From assembly GCA_024195265.1 (NCBI GenBank), contig JAJLRJ010000008.1:23348958-23412957 (forward strand): a stretch of 64,000 nt of DNA, in the 5' to 3' direction. The DNA is from Dendrophyllia cribrosa (lineage: Eukaryota > Cnidaria > Anthozoa > Scleractinia > Dendrophylliidae). Of the stretch, positions 19,869 to 30,770 are shown piece after piece. Every line of letters begins with the position of its first letter. Position 1 is the first letter of the stretch. The notes beneath the pieces were generated by a model. That model did no database searches. It had not been told where the DNA came from and saw only the letters and a program-made list of their open reading frames with translations. A program made the position numbers and the translations under genes.

Positions 19869-22800
19869 TTATTCCTTCCTAATTTGGGTATCCTTTGTAC
19901 TTGGCTTTCCGGTCACCGATCCTCGATCCGGGCATGTGGCTCTGACGTGACCAGACTTGCCACACGCATAACACGTTATAGTGTTAGCACGTGAGTACCG
20001 CTCAGTCCCTCTCCTGTAGGGTATGGAGGTGTCACGGCGCTGGCGCGAAACTTCCAGGCGATAAACCTTGGCCACCTTTGTTTCTACATCAAGAATTTTT
20101 TCATGATCCTTGTCACCAATCAGGCGCAGTAAAAGGCTGTGGAAATGCGGCTTTGGCAAGTCGATGTTTTTCCGTGCTGTTTGATGTACCAGTCGATAGT
20201 AATTGCTCTTTTCATGATGACTATCACTGGCCGTGTTTAGCAGTGTCTCAAGCATCTCCAATACTTCGTATTTGTTGAACTCAGTCAACGGACGGGACAT
20301 GTACGCTAGGATACGCCTGATGATCGACTCCACCGATCCTTTGGTAACAGACTCCACCGATTCCTTTAGTGTCCTCAGTTCCTCTTTCATTCTCTACAAA
20401 GATAGAGAAGGACAGAATAAGTCTCCCCTTTCCTCCGAAAAGTACATTTATTCTCACATTAGTAGTTCTCGATTCAAATTACATGACCAGGGAAAACCGT
20501 TACAATTACTTACACTTCAAGGAGCGTTCTGTTGTTCACATCATTTACAAGTAAGCAGAACCCGCAATCTACATTCTACATGATGCCCGATTTAGGGTGT
20601 CAGTTGCATTGTACATTGTATACCTCCATTGTATTAGGTAAAATTATGTATCCCAAAATATTATATGGCATTGTATTCTATTGTATTGTCGTTCCTTTGT
20701 GTTCTAAAATTCTATTACTTTAACAAACGAAAATATACCGGGCATGGTATACACTTCTATCATCACTGATCATGTTAGCTGATCATTCACACCGTCTCTT
20801 AGAAAAAGAAAACAGACTGCTCTTAGTCTGCGAAAATAAGGCCAGCAGCACTGCACTAAAACATTTATATTTCAGCGATTTCAATTCACTATGAATCCCC
20901 CCAATTTGTTATTCATTACATTGCTATAGATTTGCATGTGGTCAGGCTTTTAATTTGCATCGAATAAGCTATTTTACGAACAATGCATTCCAGCATTTTC
21001 CTACTCCGTCGCTTGTCCAAGCAACTAGGCGCTAGACGTTCTAGTGACGTTCTTCACTCGTGATCAAGCTCCGATTCTAATCGAAGAAATCGTTTTACGA
21101 ATAAAGTATTCCAGTGATAATTTGCTTTGCCGCCAATTTGCACAACTGGACATTTAATCGCGCTTGGGAGCGCGTACGCCTTTTTCCCGTCCGTAATGAA
21201 CGTTCGACTTGTATCTTAAGAAATCATTTTACAAAGGAAAACATTCCAGCGAAATTCCGGGCTGCGGCCAGTTCAAACAACTGAACATTTTACCGCGCCA
21301 ACAGGCGCCCAAGTTTTTGCCTGTCCGTAATAAAACCCTCGATGCTCATTGAAGTAACGATTTTACAAACAAAACTTTTCAGTGATATTTCGTTCTGCCA
21401 CCAGCTCAAACAACTAGACATTTACGTCGCCTACAGGCGCCCATGCTTTTTTCCGTCCGTAATGAATTCTCGATTGTCATCGAAAAAATCATTCTACGAA
21501 CCAAGCCTTCCAGCAATAATTCGCTCTGCCGCCAGTTCAAACAACCGGACGTTTACCGCGCCTACAGGCGCTCATGCTTTTACTGTCCGTAATCAACCCC
21601 CGATTCTAATAAATCGAGTAAGTCATCTTACGAACAAAAAGATTCCAGCGATAATTCGCTCTGCCGCCAGTTGAAACAATTGGACTTTTTACCGCGCCCA
21701 CAAGCGCCCATGCTTTTTACCGCCCGTAATCAACCCTCGATTCTCATCGAGGATATCATTCTACGAACAAAGCATTCCAGCGATAATTCGCTCTGCCGCC
21801 AGTTCAAACAACTGGACTTTTTACCGCGCTTACAAGCGCCCATGCTTTTTACCGCCCGTAATCAACCCTCGATTCTCATCGAGGAGATCATTTTACGAAC
21901 AAAGCATTCCAGCGATAATTCGCTCTGCCGCCAGTTCAAACAACTGGACTTTTTACCGCGCTTACAAGCGCCCATGCTTTTTACCGCCCGTAATCAACCC
22001 TCGATTCTCATCGAGGAGATCATTTTACGAACAAAGCATTCCAGCGATAATTCGCTCTGCCGCCAGTTCAAACAACTGGACTTTTACCGCGCTTACAAGC
22101 GCCCATGCTTTTTACCGCCCGTAATCAACCCTCGATTCTCATCGAGGAGATCATTTTACGAAACAAAGCATTCCAGCGATAATTCGCTCTGCCGCCAGTT
22201 CAAACAACTGGACTTTTTACCGCGCTTACAAGCGCCCATGCTTTTTACCGCCCGTAATCAACCCTCGATTCTCATCGAGGAGATCATTTCACGAACAAAG
22301 CATTCCAGCGATAATTCGCTCTGCCGCCAGTTCAAACAACTGGACTTTTTACCGCGCTTACAAGCGCCCATGCTTTTTACCGCCCGTAATCAACCCTCGA
22401 TTCTCATCGAGGAAATCATTTTACGAAGAAAGCATTCCAGCGATAATTCGCTCTGCCGCCAGTTCAAACAACTGGACTTTTTACCGCGCTTACAAGCGCC
22501 CATGCTTTTTACCGCCCGTAATCAACCCTCGATTCTCATCGAGGAAATCATTTTACGAACAAAGCATTCCAGCGATAATTCGCTCTGCCGCCAGTTCAAA
22601 CAACTGGACTTTTTACCGCGCTTACAAGCGCCCATGCTTTTTACCGCCCGTAATCAACCCTCGATTCTCATCGAGGAAATCATTTTACGAGCAAAGCATT
22701 CCAGCGATAATTCGCTCTGCCGCCAGTTAAAACAACTGGACTTTTACCGCGCCTACAAGCGCTCATGCTTTCTGCCACCCGTAATCAACCCTCGACATAC

Positions 22801-23140
22801 ATCGAAGAAAATACTTTATGAACAAAGCATGATCCCAATGTCAGGTTACGTGTGCGGTTTTCAGCAATCTCGTGGTTTCCAATCCTGTGACGGTTCACCT
22901 CCAGTCCAGCCTTGGCGGTCTAAAGAATGAGAGACAAGGAGACTAAAAAACGTGACTAGAAAACGAAATACAACGCAATCAAACAATCACCTCAAATTCC
23001 TGTTGGTTCACTTGAACTAAGGGTGCAGCTGCGCCTCCTGCGTCGCCCGGAACCGGCTGGGGTTGTGCAGCAGGCTGAGGATCATTCACGGGTGCAGCCG
23101 CGGCTGGTGGATCGGGATTGGGGTGCTGGACATTTGCCAT
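19869..23140 (-). CDS. Gag-like protein with CCHC knuckle, two exons
   Basis: Exon 1 23140-22991 starts at ATG just inside repeat A1 and encodes a Pro/Ala-rich 50-residue N-terminus ending at a GAG|GTGATT donor. Exon 2 20393-19869 follows an acceptor CTTTGTAG in the same phase and encodes 174 codons with a zinc knuckle C-x2-C-x4-H-x4-C (CYACGKSGHVRATC). The 2.6-kb intron holds the 132-bp tandem array and a MITE-like segment. The role is nucleic-acid binding and particle assembly by analogy with other gag proteins. The splice model is inference; exon 2 alone is open from an ATG at 20390. Confidence 0.7.
20578..20752. mobile_element. MITE related to 38559-38743, inside the gag intron
   Basis: Begins ATGATGCCCGATTTAGGGTGT and follows the 38.6-kb element closely (ATTGTATTAGGTAAAATTA, TATTGTATTGTCGTTC), ending near GGGCATGGTATAC. 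The right end is decayed, lacking the CCTAAATCG of the intact copy. Confidence 0.7.
20960..22830. repeat. 132-bp tandem array (about 14 units) with three hairpins per unit
   Basis: Period is 132 bp across at least 21771-22695 (starts of AGCATTCCAG at 21771, 21903, 22035, 22167, 22299, 22431, 22563, 22695). Units at the left (20960-21700) are diverged; those at the right are nearly identical, so homogenisation is recent there. Each unit carries CCAGTT-CAAAC-AACTGG, GCGCTT-AC-AAGCGC and CCTCGAT-TCTC-ATCGAGG. It sits in the predicted gag intron of the retrotransposon. A 419-codon plus-strand frame through it is antisense to the element and has no recognisable domain. Confidence 0.9.
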
Positions 23141-23174
23141 CGCGTGGGTTGTACCGCCAAAAGAACTTCAGTGA

Positions 23175-23346
23175 CCTTCTCCGCGCTCCGCTGGAAAAAA
23201 CTGAGTGTGAGTGGAGTGAACAAATCATCTCGGTATTTATTGCAGAGCTCTTACGTAACCCGTGCAAAGAATGCTCACCTAGTCGAGAAAACTGCATTAT
23301 TATTGCATATTTCAACTTTGCATATCATTATGAGTGTTGTGAATAG
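23175..23346 (-). repeat. Split direct repeat A1
   Basis: 172-nt copy of A2 at the 5' end of the element on its coding strand; the host sequence resumes at GCGGATTG. The gag start codon lies 35 nt downstream on the coding strand. Confidence 0.9.
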
Positions 23347-23404
23347 CGGATTGTTGTTAGATGCAGCGAAGCAAAACATGATCCTAGCTTTACGTTTCTT
23401 TAAT

Positions 23405-23472
23405 GATGAGAAGGGGGTAGGGGGTGAGGGGGTAGGGGGTGGGAGTGGGGGAGGGACTGAGGGAGGGGGGAA
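23405..23472 (+). repeat. G-rich tract upstream of TIR gene B
   Basis: Runs of GGGGGTAGGGGGTGAGG type, at the place equivalent to 6620-6745 in copy A, about 370 bp upstream of the start codon. The exact repeat differs between copies but G-richness is kept. Confidence 0.7.
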
Positions 23473-23841
23473 GGTGTGTTGCTTAATCAATTATATTTTG
23501 ATAAAGATTCGAAGGGCTTTGGAAATGAGAAATTAAATTGGTAATTGAGGTTATATGCTGTGAAGAGATAATACTGAAATATGTCTACGTTCTTCATCTC
23601 CTAGCCAGTGGCGTTGCTAAGTGACGTTTTGTAGCTCCGTGGTAGCAAGCTAGAGTGACAACTTTCGAAGTTCTTCTCTTATCATCTGAATGGACGATAA
23701 AAATCAATAATTTTAATGATTATTTCGATAAAAATAAGGAAACAATTTCTGCTCTCGAAAAAACGCTTGCTCCTTTGACCAAGCAAACGTCTCCCTAATT
23801 ATTAAAGTTATAACAGAGCTAGATACGTCCACGTGGTAGTC

Positions 23842-26800
23842 ATGGCGACCCATCACGTGATGTTGTCATACCAGTGGAACACTCAGAGCCTAGTGGAGAA
23901 AGTTTACCAAGGATTGCGGCATCTCGGGATTAACGCATGGATGGATGTGCATGGTGGCATTACAGGGAACATAAATGACAGGTGAGTTGACTTCTGTCAG
24001 TAAAACTGTTGCTGTCCTTTTAGGTGGCTGAATACAGTTTGCGGCGCGCTCTTCAATTTCAGCTGCCCACGTCAGTCAGCACGTGCAGAGTTTTGAGAAA
24101 AACAAATGTGGCGCCTATTCAGCGATCATTTTATTTTGCTCAGCGTGGATCGCGAAAGTGTTGTTTTTCGTCTTAAAATCAAACAATTTGTTGTTCGTAA
24201 AAATGTTTGTTGAATCAATAGATAATTTATAGAACCATTGAAGAAATACATTGCCTTTTTGGTCGTTTTTGTCTTTGGATCGAGAACCCAGTCAAATGCA
24301 ACACTCTAATGGCGTGACTAGAACCAAGGTCCTTGTCTATTAAATATGCCCAACTTGAGTCGCTTGTTAAAATATGTTCCCTTATTTTCCCATCAAAATA
24401 ATTCTTAAAACACCTATTTTCAGATTATTGAAAACAAATGGTAGTGAGTTTCACTTCAGTCATGTGCACTTTAAAACTGAGATAGATTTCAATCCAACTG
24501 ATGTCAATCAGGATGAAACGGAAACACATTATTACCATGTTAAACTTGCTTCCAATCACTGCTCACCAGTGTTCATGGTTTTTACTTGACTGACGTCGTA
24601 TCGCTACCGTATAAATGACACAGCTCTTGACTGGTTTCGTTTCTCGAAAATAGGAAACAGTTTGTTAATATTAGCGGAAGCAGTATTTCGTCGGACAATA
24701 ACCTAGAATGCGGTGTTCCTCAGGGATCAATCCTGGGTCCTGTTCTTTATGTTCTTTATACTGCGCCTCTCGGTGACATAATACAAAAACGGAATGTCCA
24801 GTTCCACCTGTATGTAGACGACACTCAACTGTACCTATTCTTCAAGTCATCTTGATTGGAACAGAGGGAACTGTCTGTCGTAACCATTCGGGAATGTGTT
24901 TGTGATATAGAGCAATGGATGACTGAAAACAAACTCAAACTGAACAAAGGCAAAACTGAACTTATGGTCATTGGGTCTCAACATCGTCGTCCAAGACCAC
25001 AACCGGATTCCCTAACTTTTGGGTCGGAAAAGATGTTAAGTACCAATGCTGCTAGGAATATGGGAGTGATTATTGATGATTAATAATAATAATAATAATT
25101 TATTTCTATAGCGCAAAATCACTTCTTGTCCTAAGCGCTTTACAATGAGAAACATGTTGCATCTATTTGTAAATTGTTATTTTTTCATATCAGAAATATT
25201 GCGCGTATAAGATTTCTTAGTATAGTATTAGAGAGTTCGAAAACCCTTGTTCATGCCTTCGTTATATGTAGGCTAGATAATTGTAACTCATTGCTTTATA
25301 GGCTGCCTAAATTTGTTATTCAAAGACTCCTGCAACGTGTCCAGAACTGTGCTACCCGCTTGATACTTAACTGTAGAAGGCATGAACACATAACTCCACC
25401 CGAGGGGGGGGGGGTACTCCCTAATATACGCTATATAGGTATGTGCCGCCCGATAGGGTAGGGTTTTTGAGGTGCTCAGTCCTTAAATAAGGTATCCTCT
25501 TTGGTATTGTGGTCCTTAAATATTCCTTAGATAGAGGGTCATTAAAATTGCAGTATCCACCCCAACGCGCAAAACGAAAAAGATATGGTCTGTTAAAACT
25601 GTACTACACGCCTGAATTGGGCCTTTAAAAGGGTATCAAGTCTCGATTTTCTACCCTTAAATAGGGTCAGGGTTTGAGAGCCTTGTTTACTTTTGAAATT
25701 GTAAATTGCACAGCTCCGCTATATTTCAATGAGTTGCTCAACCCATACATTCCTGTACGTAATCTTAGATCGTCTGAACATTGTCTTTTATCTGTGCCAA
25801 AATCTTAAGTCGTATGGAGAAAGAACCTTTTCTGTCTGTGTACCTAAACTTTGGAATTTTTTACCAATTCACATTAGAACTACGTATCTCTGTGAATAAT
25901 TTTAAACTATCTAATTTAAAAACGTTTCTTTTTGCGCAAGCTTTTAATTAAGTAATCTGGGATTTATAGTTTGTTTATTGTAAAGCGCCTTAGGATGTTA
26001 GGATTTGGCGCTATATAAATTGAAATTTTAATTGTATTCTGTAACCACACTGCGCATTTAAACATCGAAAGCACGGCAGGGCAGTGACTTCGCCCCGTAC
26101 CCGACGCTCGCCGCCACGTGAGACATCAAATGGAAACCCGTTCGCAGGCTAAGAAATCCCGGGTAATAGAGGTTCTCTCGCTGCACGCTTTCGTAAGAAA
26201 TCGGGGCCGACTGGAGGGCGAACAACGATCAACAACGAGCGGCGAAGCCGAAAATATAAGAGACATGAGAGGCATGCAATATGAAATAGATGGGGAGAGT
26301 GCTCGAGAAAAGCCTCTGGCACCCAGGATAAGGCTAGTAGTCTCAATCACCGACTCTCTTTTTAAAAGCCGTTAGCAAGCAATCTTTCCTTCCTGAGATC
26401 GCGGGAAATGAGCGTGTGACGAGCCCAAGGAAGAAGGCGAGGGTGAAATCAGTGCCATTTCACGCTTTCGTTTGTATTTAGAGTAGTCAATGTAGGCTTG
26501 TCTGTTAGCAAAGTCTTGTGTATTTTTATGTCTCTTTTGGTATTTAGTATGGCGTATGGAGTGGAAAAAGCTGCCATTGTTTGCTGTTTTATGACTGGTG
26601 ATTATTTCGTAAGTGACTTATTATCGGTTCCTTGCTTTTACTACTTTAGCCTAATAATTCTGATTCGCCCCTATATAAACTAGTCTTTGTTACTGTGGTC
26701 AAACGGGAGTGACAACTTAAAGACATTTCTCCTAGGTGGCCCATGGCCAGAAATAGTATAGGTAAAAACAGCAAACTGATCCTTACGGCAAGGCCAGATT

Positions 26801-29800
26801 GAGACAGAAGTGAAATAAAAAAACTAACAAACATCAAATATATTCAACTTTTTTTTTTTTATTTCACTTCTGTCTCAATCTTTTCTCTGTGTTCTCCTTG
26901 CTGTAAGGATCAGTTTGCCGTTTTTGCCTATACTATTTCAAGATTTTACTGATCCAGGTCTGTACGATAGATCCGGCACTCTTTATTGGTTTGTCACTGT
27001 GGTTTTGCCGTTAATATTATAGTCCAGGTTATCCAATGTAATGGAGGCGATTGCCGTACTTTTAAGGGATTAAACTATGTGGTTTGCTATCACTCATTTA
27101 CATTAGGGTCTTTAAATTAAATTACAGCTGTGCCTGACACATCTCGTGGTAGTAACCATGGCGTCTGAAATAACCACCGTTCGAGGTTATCTCAGTAACG
27201 CGGAGTAAGCCGTAAAAATACTGACAGGAAAATAGCACAGGAAACACCTGTCAGAAGACACGAGTTTGCGTGTACCTTTTTGGGTTCTTTGCAAAATTTT
27301 TGGCGTCCAGCCTCGCCACTTTTATATGCGCTTTCCTCGTCTTATTTCAGAAGATGCATTTAACTTTTAGTTTCTCTCAGTCTTTCGGAACCTAGTCGCA
27401 GAGGAAAGAGATGGGGATTGGGCAGCGTCTCACCGAGACGCTTATAATGTACGTCTATAGCGGTTGCAGTCTACACACCTACAATTTTGAAAGATGATCC
27501 GCCAACGCAGTAATTTGGAAAACCAAAACACAACCAACTAGAAGTCGCTCTTCAAGTGCCTCAACGCCAATAGTTTTTTTATTTTATTTTAATAAATAGG
27601 TAAACTGCAAACTGATTAGTGTGAGCCATTTTTTTTCAGGGTTCTAAGAATTGCAAAAAGGAACTTAACTACGCCGATTCCAAGTCCAAAACCATAGTGC
27701 CTGTGATGTGCGAGAAAGGATTTAGGGCAGAAGGCTGGCTTGGTATCATCACAGCTGGGCTCTTATGGATCGACTTTAGGTAGCAAGCATCACTCTCTTA
27801 CTTCAATAAACAAGCCCATTGTTTGCCGGGTATATTTGTTTACACCTCAGATGGAAAAATGTTCTGAATGTGTTTGACTAATCAGAAAATTAAATACTTC
27901 GAGAACACAAACAAGATGACAAAGGTGTAGAAGAATGTTAATTTTTAGAAACTTAGCTAATTCGAATTCTCAAAAACTCGATCCATTAAAGTTTCCATCG
28001 CATCACTTTAATAGCTGAGTTTTGTGTTTCCGTTAACGGTGCCCCTTACGGAATCAAACTGTCTAATGTTCCCGGGCTAATGTTCAGCAGTTAATCCGAA
28101 GCTCGTAAAAGCACGCGAACTGGTACCCAAAGAGCGATCGCTTTTATTGACCAGTCAATAATTAATACTCGCAAATGGTACTCCGAAAGGTGTCACTTCA
28201 AAATGCTCAATTACAGTGGACCTTGTCGAGAGAGAGAAAGAGACAGACAGACAAACAGACAGCCTTGCTAACCAACTTTTTTTTTACTTATTTGTTTGTT
28301 TTCTCACGGTTTTTTAATTAGAGATGGAACCGTATTTGACAATTCTTTAGCATCTCTGGCAAAGGAAATCGTAAACTCGTTGGAAGTACCTGAGAGTGCA
28401 ATAAAACTGAGCTCATCTGATATGCCAAACGAAGCCGCAGTAGAAGTTCCAAAGGTAGACATTCAGAAAAAACCTGGAAGGGCCTTCATACATAAACTTA
28501 CTGGAAAGTTCCTAGCGGAATCAGGTAACAAGTTTTATGACTTGTTAGATATTTTGATTGTGCATGCGCAATGGGCTACGAGAAAGACCAATACAGGGCC
28601 TCTGGATATTGCAATGTAGCTCAATGAGCCCGCGTATCTTTTGGTCAGCACATTTCACTATAATGTGTGGCAGGTACTTCATATATGAGTTTAATTGTGT
28701 ATCAAACACCTTATCACTATATTATGGACCAAACTCTTTGTCATACGTTACCTGTTACGTTGTTACTTTGTTATCGTGTCACCTCTGTTACCTTATTACC
28801 TTGTTACCTGGCTACTTCTGTTACCTTGTTACTTCTGTTACACAGGCTGCATTCGTGTTAGGCCTATCACCTTGATAACGATGAGCAAATGGCATTCAAT
28901 TCAAAGTCAACCACTGCTAAGAGAAATTTACAAAGATCCTCCTCTAATCTCTTACAAAAGGAAAAATCCCTTGGGGATATACTCCTCAGATCAAAACTAT
29001 TAGGTCACGATTCACATTATCACAAGCTTATGAGTCGTCAGTTTGGCCTGTCAACACTTTATTCCAAACTTTGGGCTCGAAGGAAGAGTCAAAACGACCA
29101 GGCGTAGCTCGGCGTAATGGACCGCTGGCTTATAAAGAAATATCGACAGGTAATTAATTTTCTGATTCTGTTTAAAATTTCCAGGCCAGGTTAAGTTTCA
29201 CCCAGCAAGTGGCAGCCGCAGTACTGTGGTGATGAGAGATCATGCTGAAGACACTAGCTACTGGGTCGATGAGAAGCAAAGCAAAAGCGAGATTCATTTC
29301 TTTAAGAACTATGCGACTAACGGATACTTAGGTAAGAAGACGTTTTTATATCAAAATATGTTTAGTTTATTGGAAAAGTTAGTGATAAAAAAAGTAGTAA
29401 ACTTTGACATTGTTATTCTTTTCTTGTATATGTTGTGGTGCAATTTTGTCCTTGGTGCAAATTTTATTTTCCTTTGTTTTGGGGTATGGTAATGTTGATA
29501 ATGTATGATAATGAGTTTTAAACAAAGGAAAATAAAATTTGCACCACAACATATATATATACAACTAATTGAAGAAATGTTGTCGGGAAAAAAGGCATAA
29601 ACAATAAACCGGCGACACGATGGCATTCTGGGAACAAGACACAGACAAGACAAATAAGAAATAAGGCTTGTTAACAAATAAGGCTTGTTAACAAATAAGA
29701 CTTGTTGACATTTCATTTATCGGTATTCCTTCCTAAAAGATTTTGAGAGGATGGTTTTGCGCATACTTTGTTATAAAGTAGTTTTCAATAGGCCAGTTCC

Positions 29801-30770
29801 GAGTTGCTTTTAGCCTCGGTATCAACGCGAGGCTGAGTGCGAAACCTTTCATACGAAAATGAGTTTTCATTCACATGCAAAAACGTTTTATTTGCATGTA
29901 AATGAAAACTCATTTTCATATGAAAGGTTTCGCACCTAGCCTCGCTTTGATTGAGAGGCTAAAGGCAACTCGGAAATGGCCTATTGAGTGTCGAAGTAAT
30001 TACTCAATTGCTTTGGTTTTGTATTGCTACGCTTTGTGATTGGCTACAAATTCTCGCGCCACTTTCTCGACCAATCAGAAGTAAAACCAAAACCAATCGT
30101 GACTTGCTCGCACGCGTTTTCCCGCGCTTGGCGCCGCCGACATGTAATTGCTTCGAGCTCTGATTGGTTCATTGGATTGTTTACAACTGCTGTGATTGGT
30201 CAGAGTAATTACTTTGGTTTTGGTTTTACGAATTGAAAACTGCTCTAATAATGTGTAATTTGTCTGAGAACACAAGAAGTTTTTTTCCACCTTCCAAAAA
30301 ACCCTTTGGTCGAATTGTTCATGGTTCATACTTTACACCTGACAACGCTTTTGCAATCAGGGATATGCAAGGCTAAGAGAAGATATAAAATTTGTAAGAA
30401 CCAAACGTTTTTAATAATATGCGTTTACTTTGATCTGATCTAGGGTGTTGCAAAAACTGTTTTGCAATCTGCTTATTAATCTTGCATGGCACGATAGCTC
30501 TAACGATAACTTTTCGTTATCGCTCGAAATAATCCCCTAAATACACTTCTTTATTAACTTTTTACAGGAGCCGATGGCGATTTCTTTTACACCAAGGCAC
30601 AGCATTATGGCGCGGAGGAATGGATTCTAAAGGCTGATGACCAGTCCACCGACGGCCGACGTGCTGTAGTGCTGTTTGCAAACTACGGCAAGAAGTACCT
30701 CGCAATAAGAAATGGAAAGCTTACTGGCGTCTCCAGTTATTCTGAGGATTGCATTTGGATTTTGGATTAG
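23842..30770 (+). CDS. TIR-domain protein, copy B, intact
   Basis: Six exons with the same phases as copy A: 23842-23981, 26548-26608, 27640-27779, 28322-28524, 29185-29331, 30568-30770 (297 aa, stop TAG). Residues 1-114 or so form a TIR domain with LSYQW, WMDVHGG, AAIVCCFM, the SKNCKKELNYA segment (Glu75) and WLGIITAGLLWIDF. A linker with ESAIKLSSSDMPNEAA follows. Residues from about 182 form a second domain ending RNGKLTGVSSYSEDCIWILD, which reads like the final strands of a beta-trefoil (tentative). Intron 1 is enlarged by LINE and other insertions, and the upstream region by the retrotransposon. An AATAAA at 30940-30945 may be the polyadenylation signal. NADase or adaptor function is inferred from the TIR family only. 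Confidence 0.85.
24018..24470. other. Extra 450 bp in TIR gene B intron 1
   Basis: This segment is missing from the matching intron of copy A, so it is either an insertion here or a deletion there. It begins near TAGGTGGCTGAATACAG. No terminal repeats were established. Confidence 0.55.
24600..26035 (+). mobile_element. Decayed non-LTR (LINE) retrotransposon, 3' part
   Basis: Contains reverse transcriptase motifs GVPQGSILGPVLYVLYTAPL and YVDDTQLY, then a WMTENKLKLNKGKTELMVIG segment typical of CR1/L2-like LINEs, and further on SYGERTFSVCVPKLWNFLP near the C-terminus. Frameshifts and stops disrupt the frame. It is interrupted by a TAA-repeat/short-element piece (about 25081-25160) and a G-run repeat (about 25398-25690). 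It ends in AAGCGCC...GGCGCTATATAAAT. Absent from copy A intron 1, so it inserted after the duplication or was lost from A. Confidence 0.82.
25398..25690. repeat. Repeat inserted in the LINE
   Basis: Starts with CGAGGGGGGGGGGTACTCCC and contains CTATATAGGTATGTGCCGCC, then copies of TTAAATA(A)GG and GGGTCA-type motifs. A relative with similar ATAGGTATGTGC start lies at about 34360-34570. Class unknown. Confidence 0.5.
26750..26939. mobile_element. Foldback MITE in TIR gene B intron 2
   Basis: Arms GAAATAGTATAGGTAAAAAC (26750 on) and its complement ending at 26939 are inverted repeats of about 75 bases around an AT-rich loop, with inner arms TTGAGACAGAAGTGAAAT. Copy A lacks it at the same place. 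Confidence 0.75.
28740..28860 (+). repeat. Degenerate GTTAC-rich simple repeat
   Basis: Many spaced TGTTAC(C) motifs in intron 4 of TIR gene B. Low-complexity expansion absent from copy A. Confidence 0.6.
29775..30247. mobile_element. GAGCAGTTTTCAATTGAG-type MITE, split by another element
   Basis: Right end ...AATTGAAAACTGCTCTA at 30247; left end AGTAGTTTTCAA is cut off at 29788 and resumes as TTGAGTGTCG at 29984. Between them is the foldback element 29790-29982. Interior contains repeated (A)CCAATCA/TGATTGG motifs. Other copies are at 34109-34357, 36630-36910 and 62435-62720. Lies in intron 5 of TIR gene B. Confidence 0.85.
29790..29982. mobile_element. Foldback MITE nested in another MITE
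   Basis: 193 bp with long inverted arms (AGGCCAGTTCCGAGTTGC... / ...GCAACTCGGAAATGGCCT; the arms differ by one base here). Comparison with uninterrupted host copies, which read TTTTCAATTGAG, implies a 2-bp AT target duplication. Confidence 0.8.

Larger units (their letters stand above)
15039..23346 (-). mobile_element. Tyrosine-recombinase (DIRS-order) retrotransposon, 8.3 kb
   Basis: Boundaries come from the empty site in copy A: GAATTG then CGGATTG are adjacent near 6553-6562 but are split here. There is no target-site duplication, as expected for recombinase-mediated insertion. On the coding (minus) strand the order is A1 (23346-23175), gag, RT/RNase H, tyrosine recombinase, B1 (15436-15368), A2 (15367-15196), an 88-nt segment, B2 (15107-15039). 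This is the split direct repeat plan described for Ngaro- and PAT-type elements. No methyltransferase domain was seen. All coding parts have open frames if four predicted phase-0 splice sites are used, so the copy may be recent. Confidence 0.88.

Noticed and set aside
20960..22830. CRISPR-like repeat array
   Set aside because: Units are contiguous 132-bp tandem copies without unique spacers, in an animal retrotransposon.
24856..25461. Host protein exons in TIR gene B intron 1
   Set aside because: The peptides are LINE reverse transcriptase fragments broken by frameshifts and other repeats.
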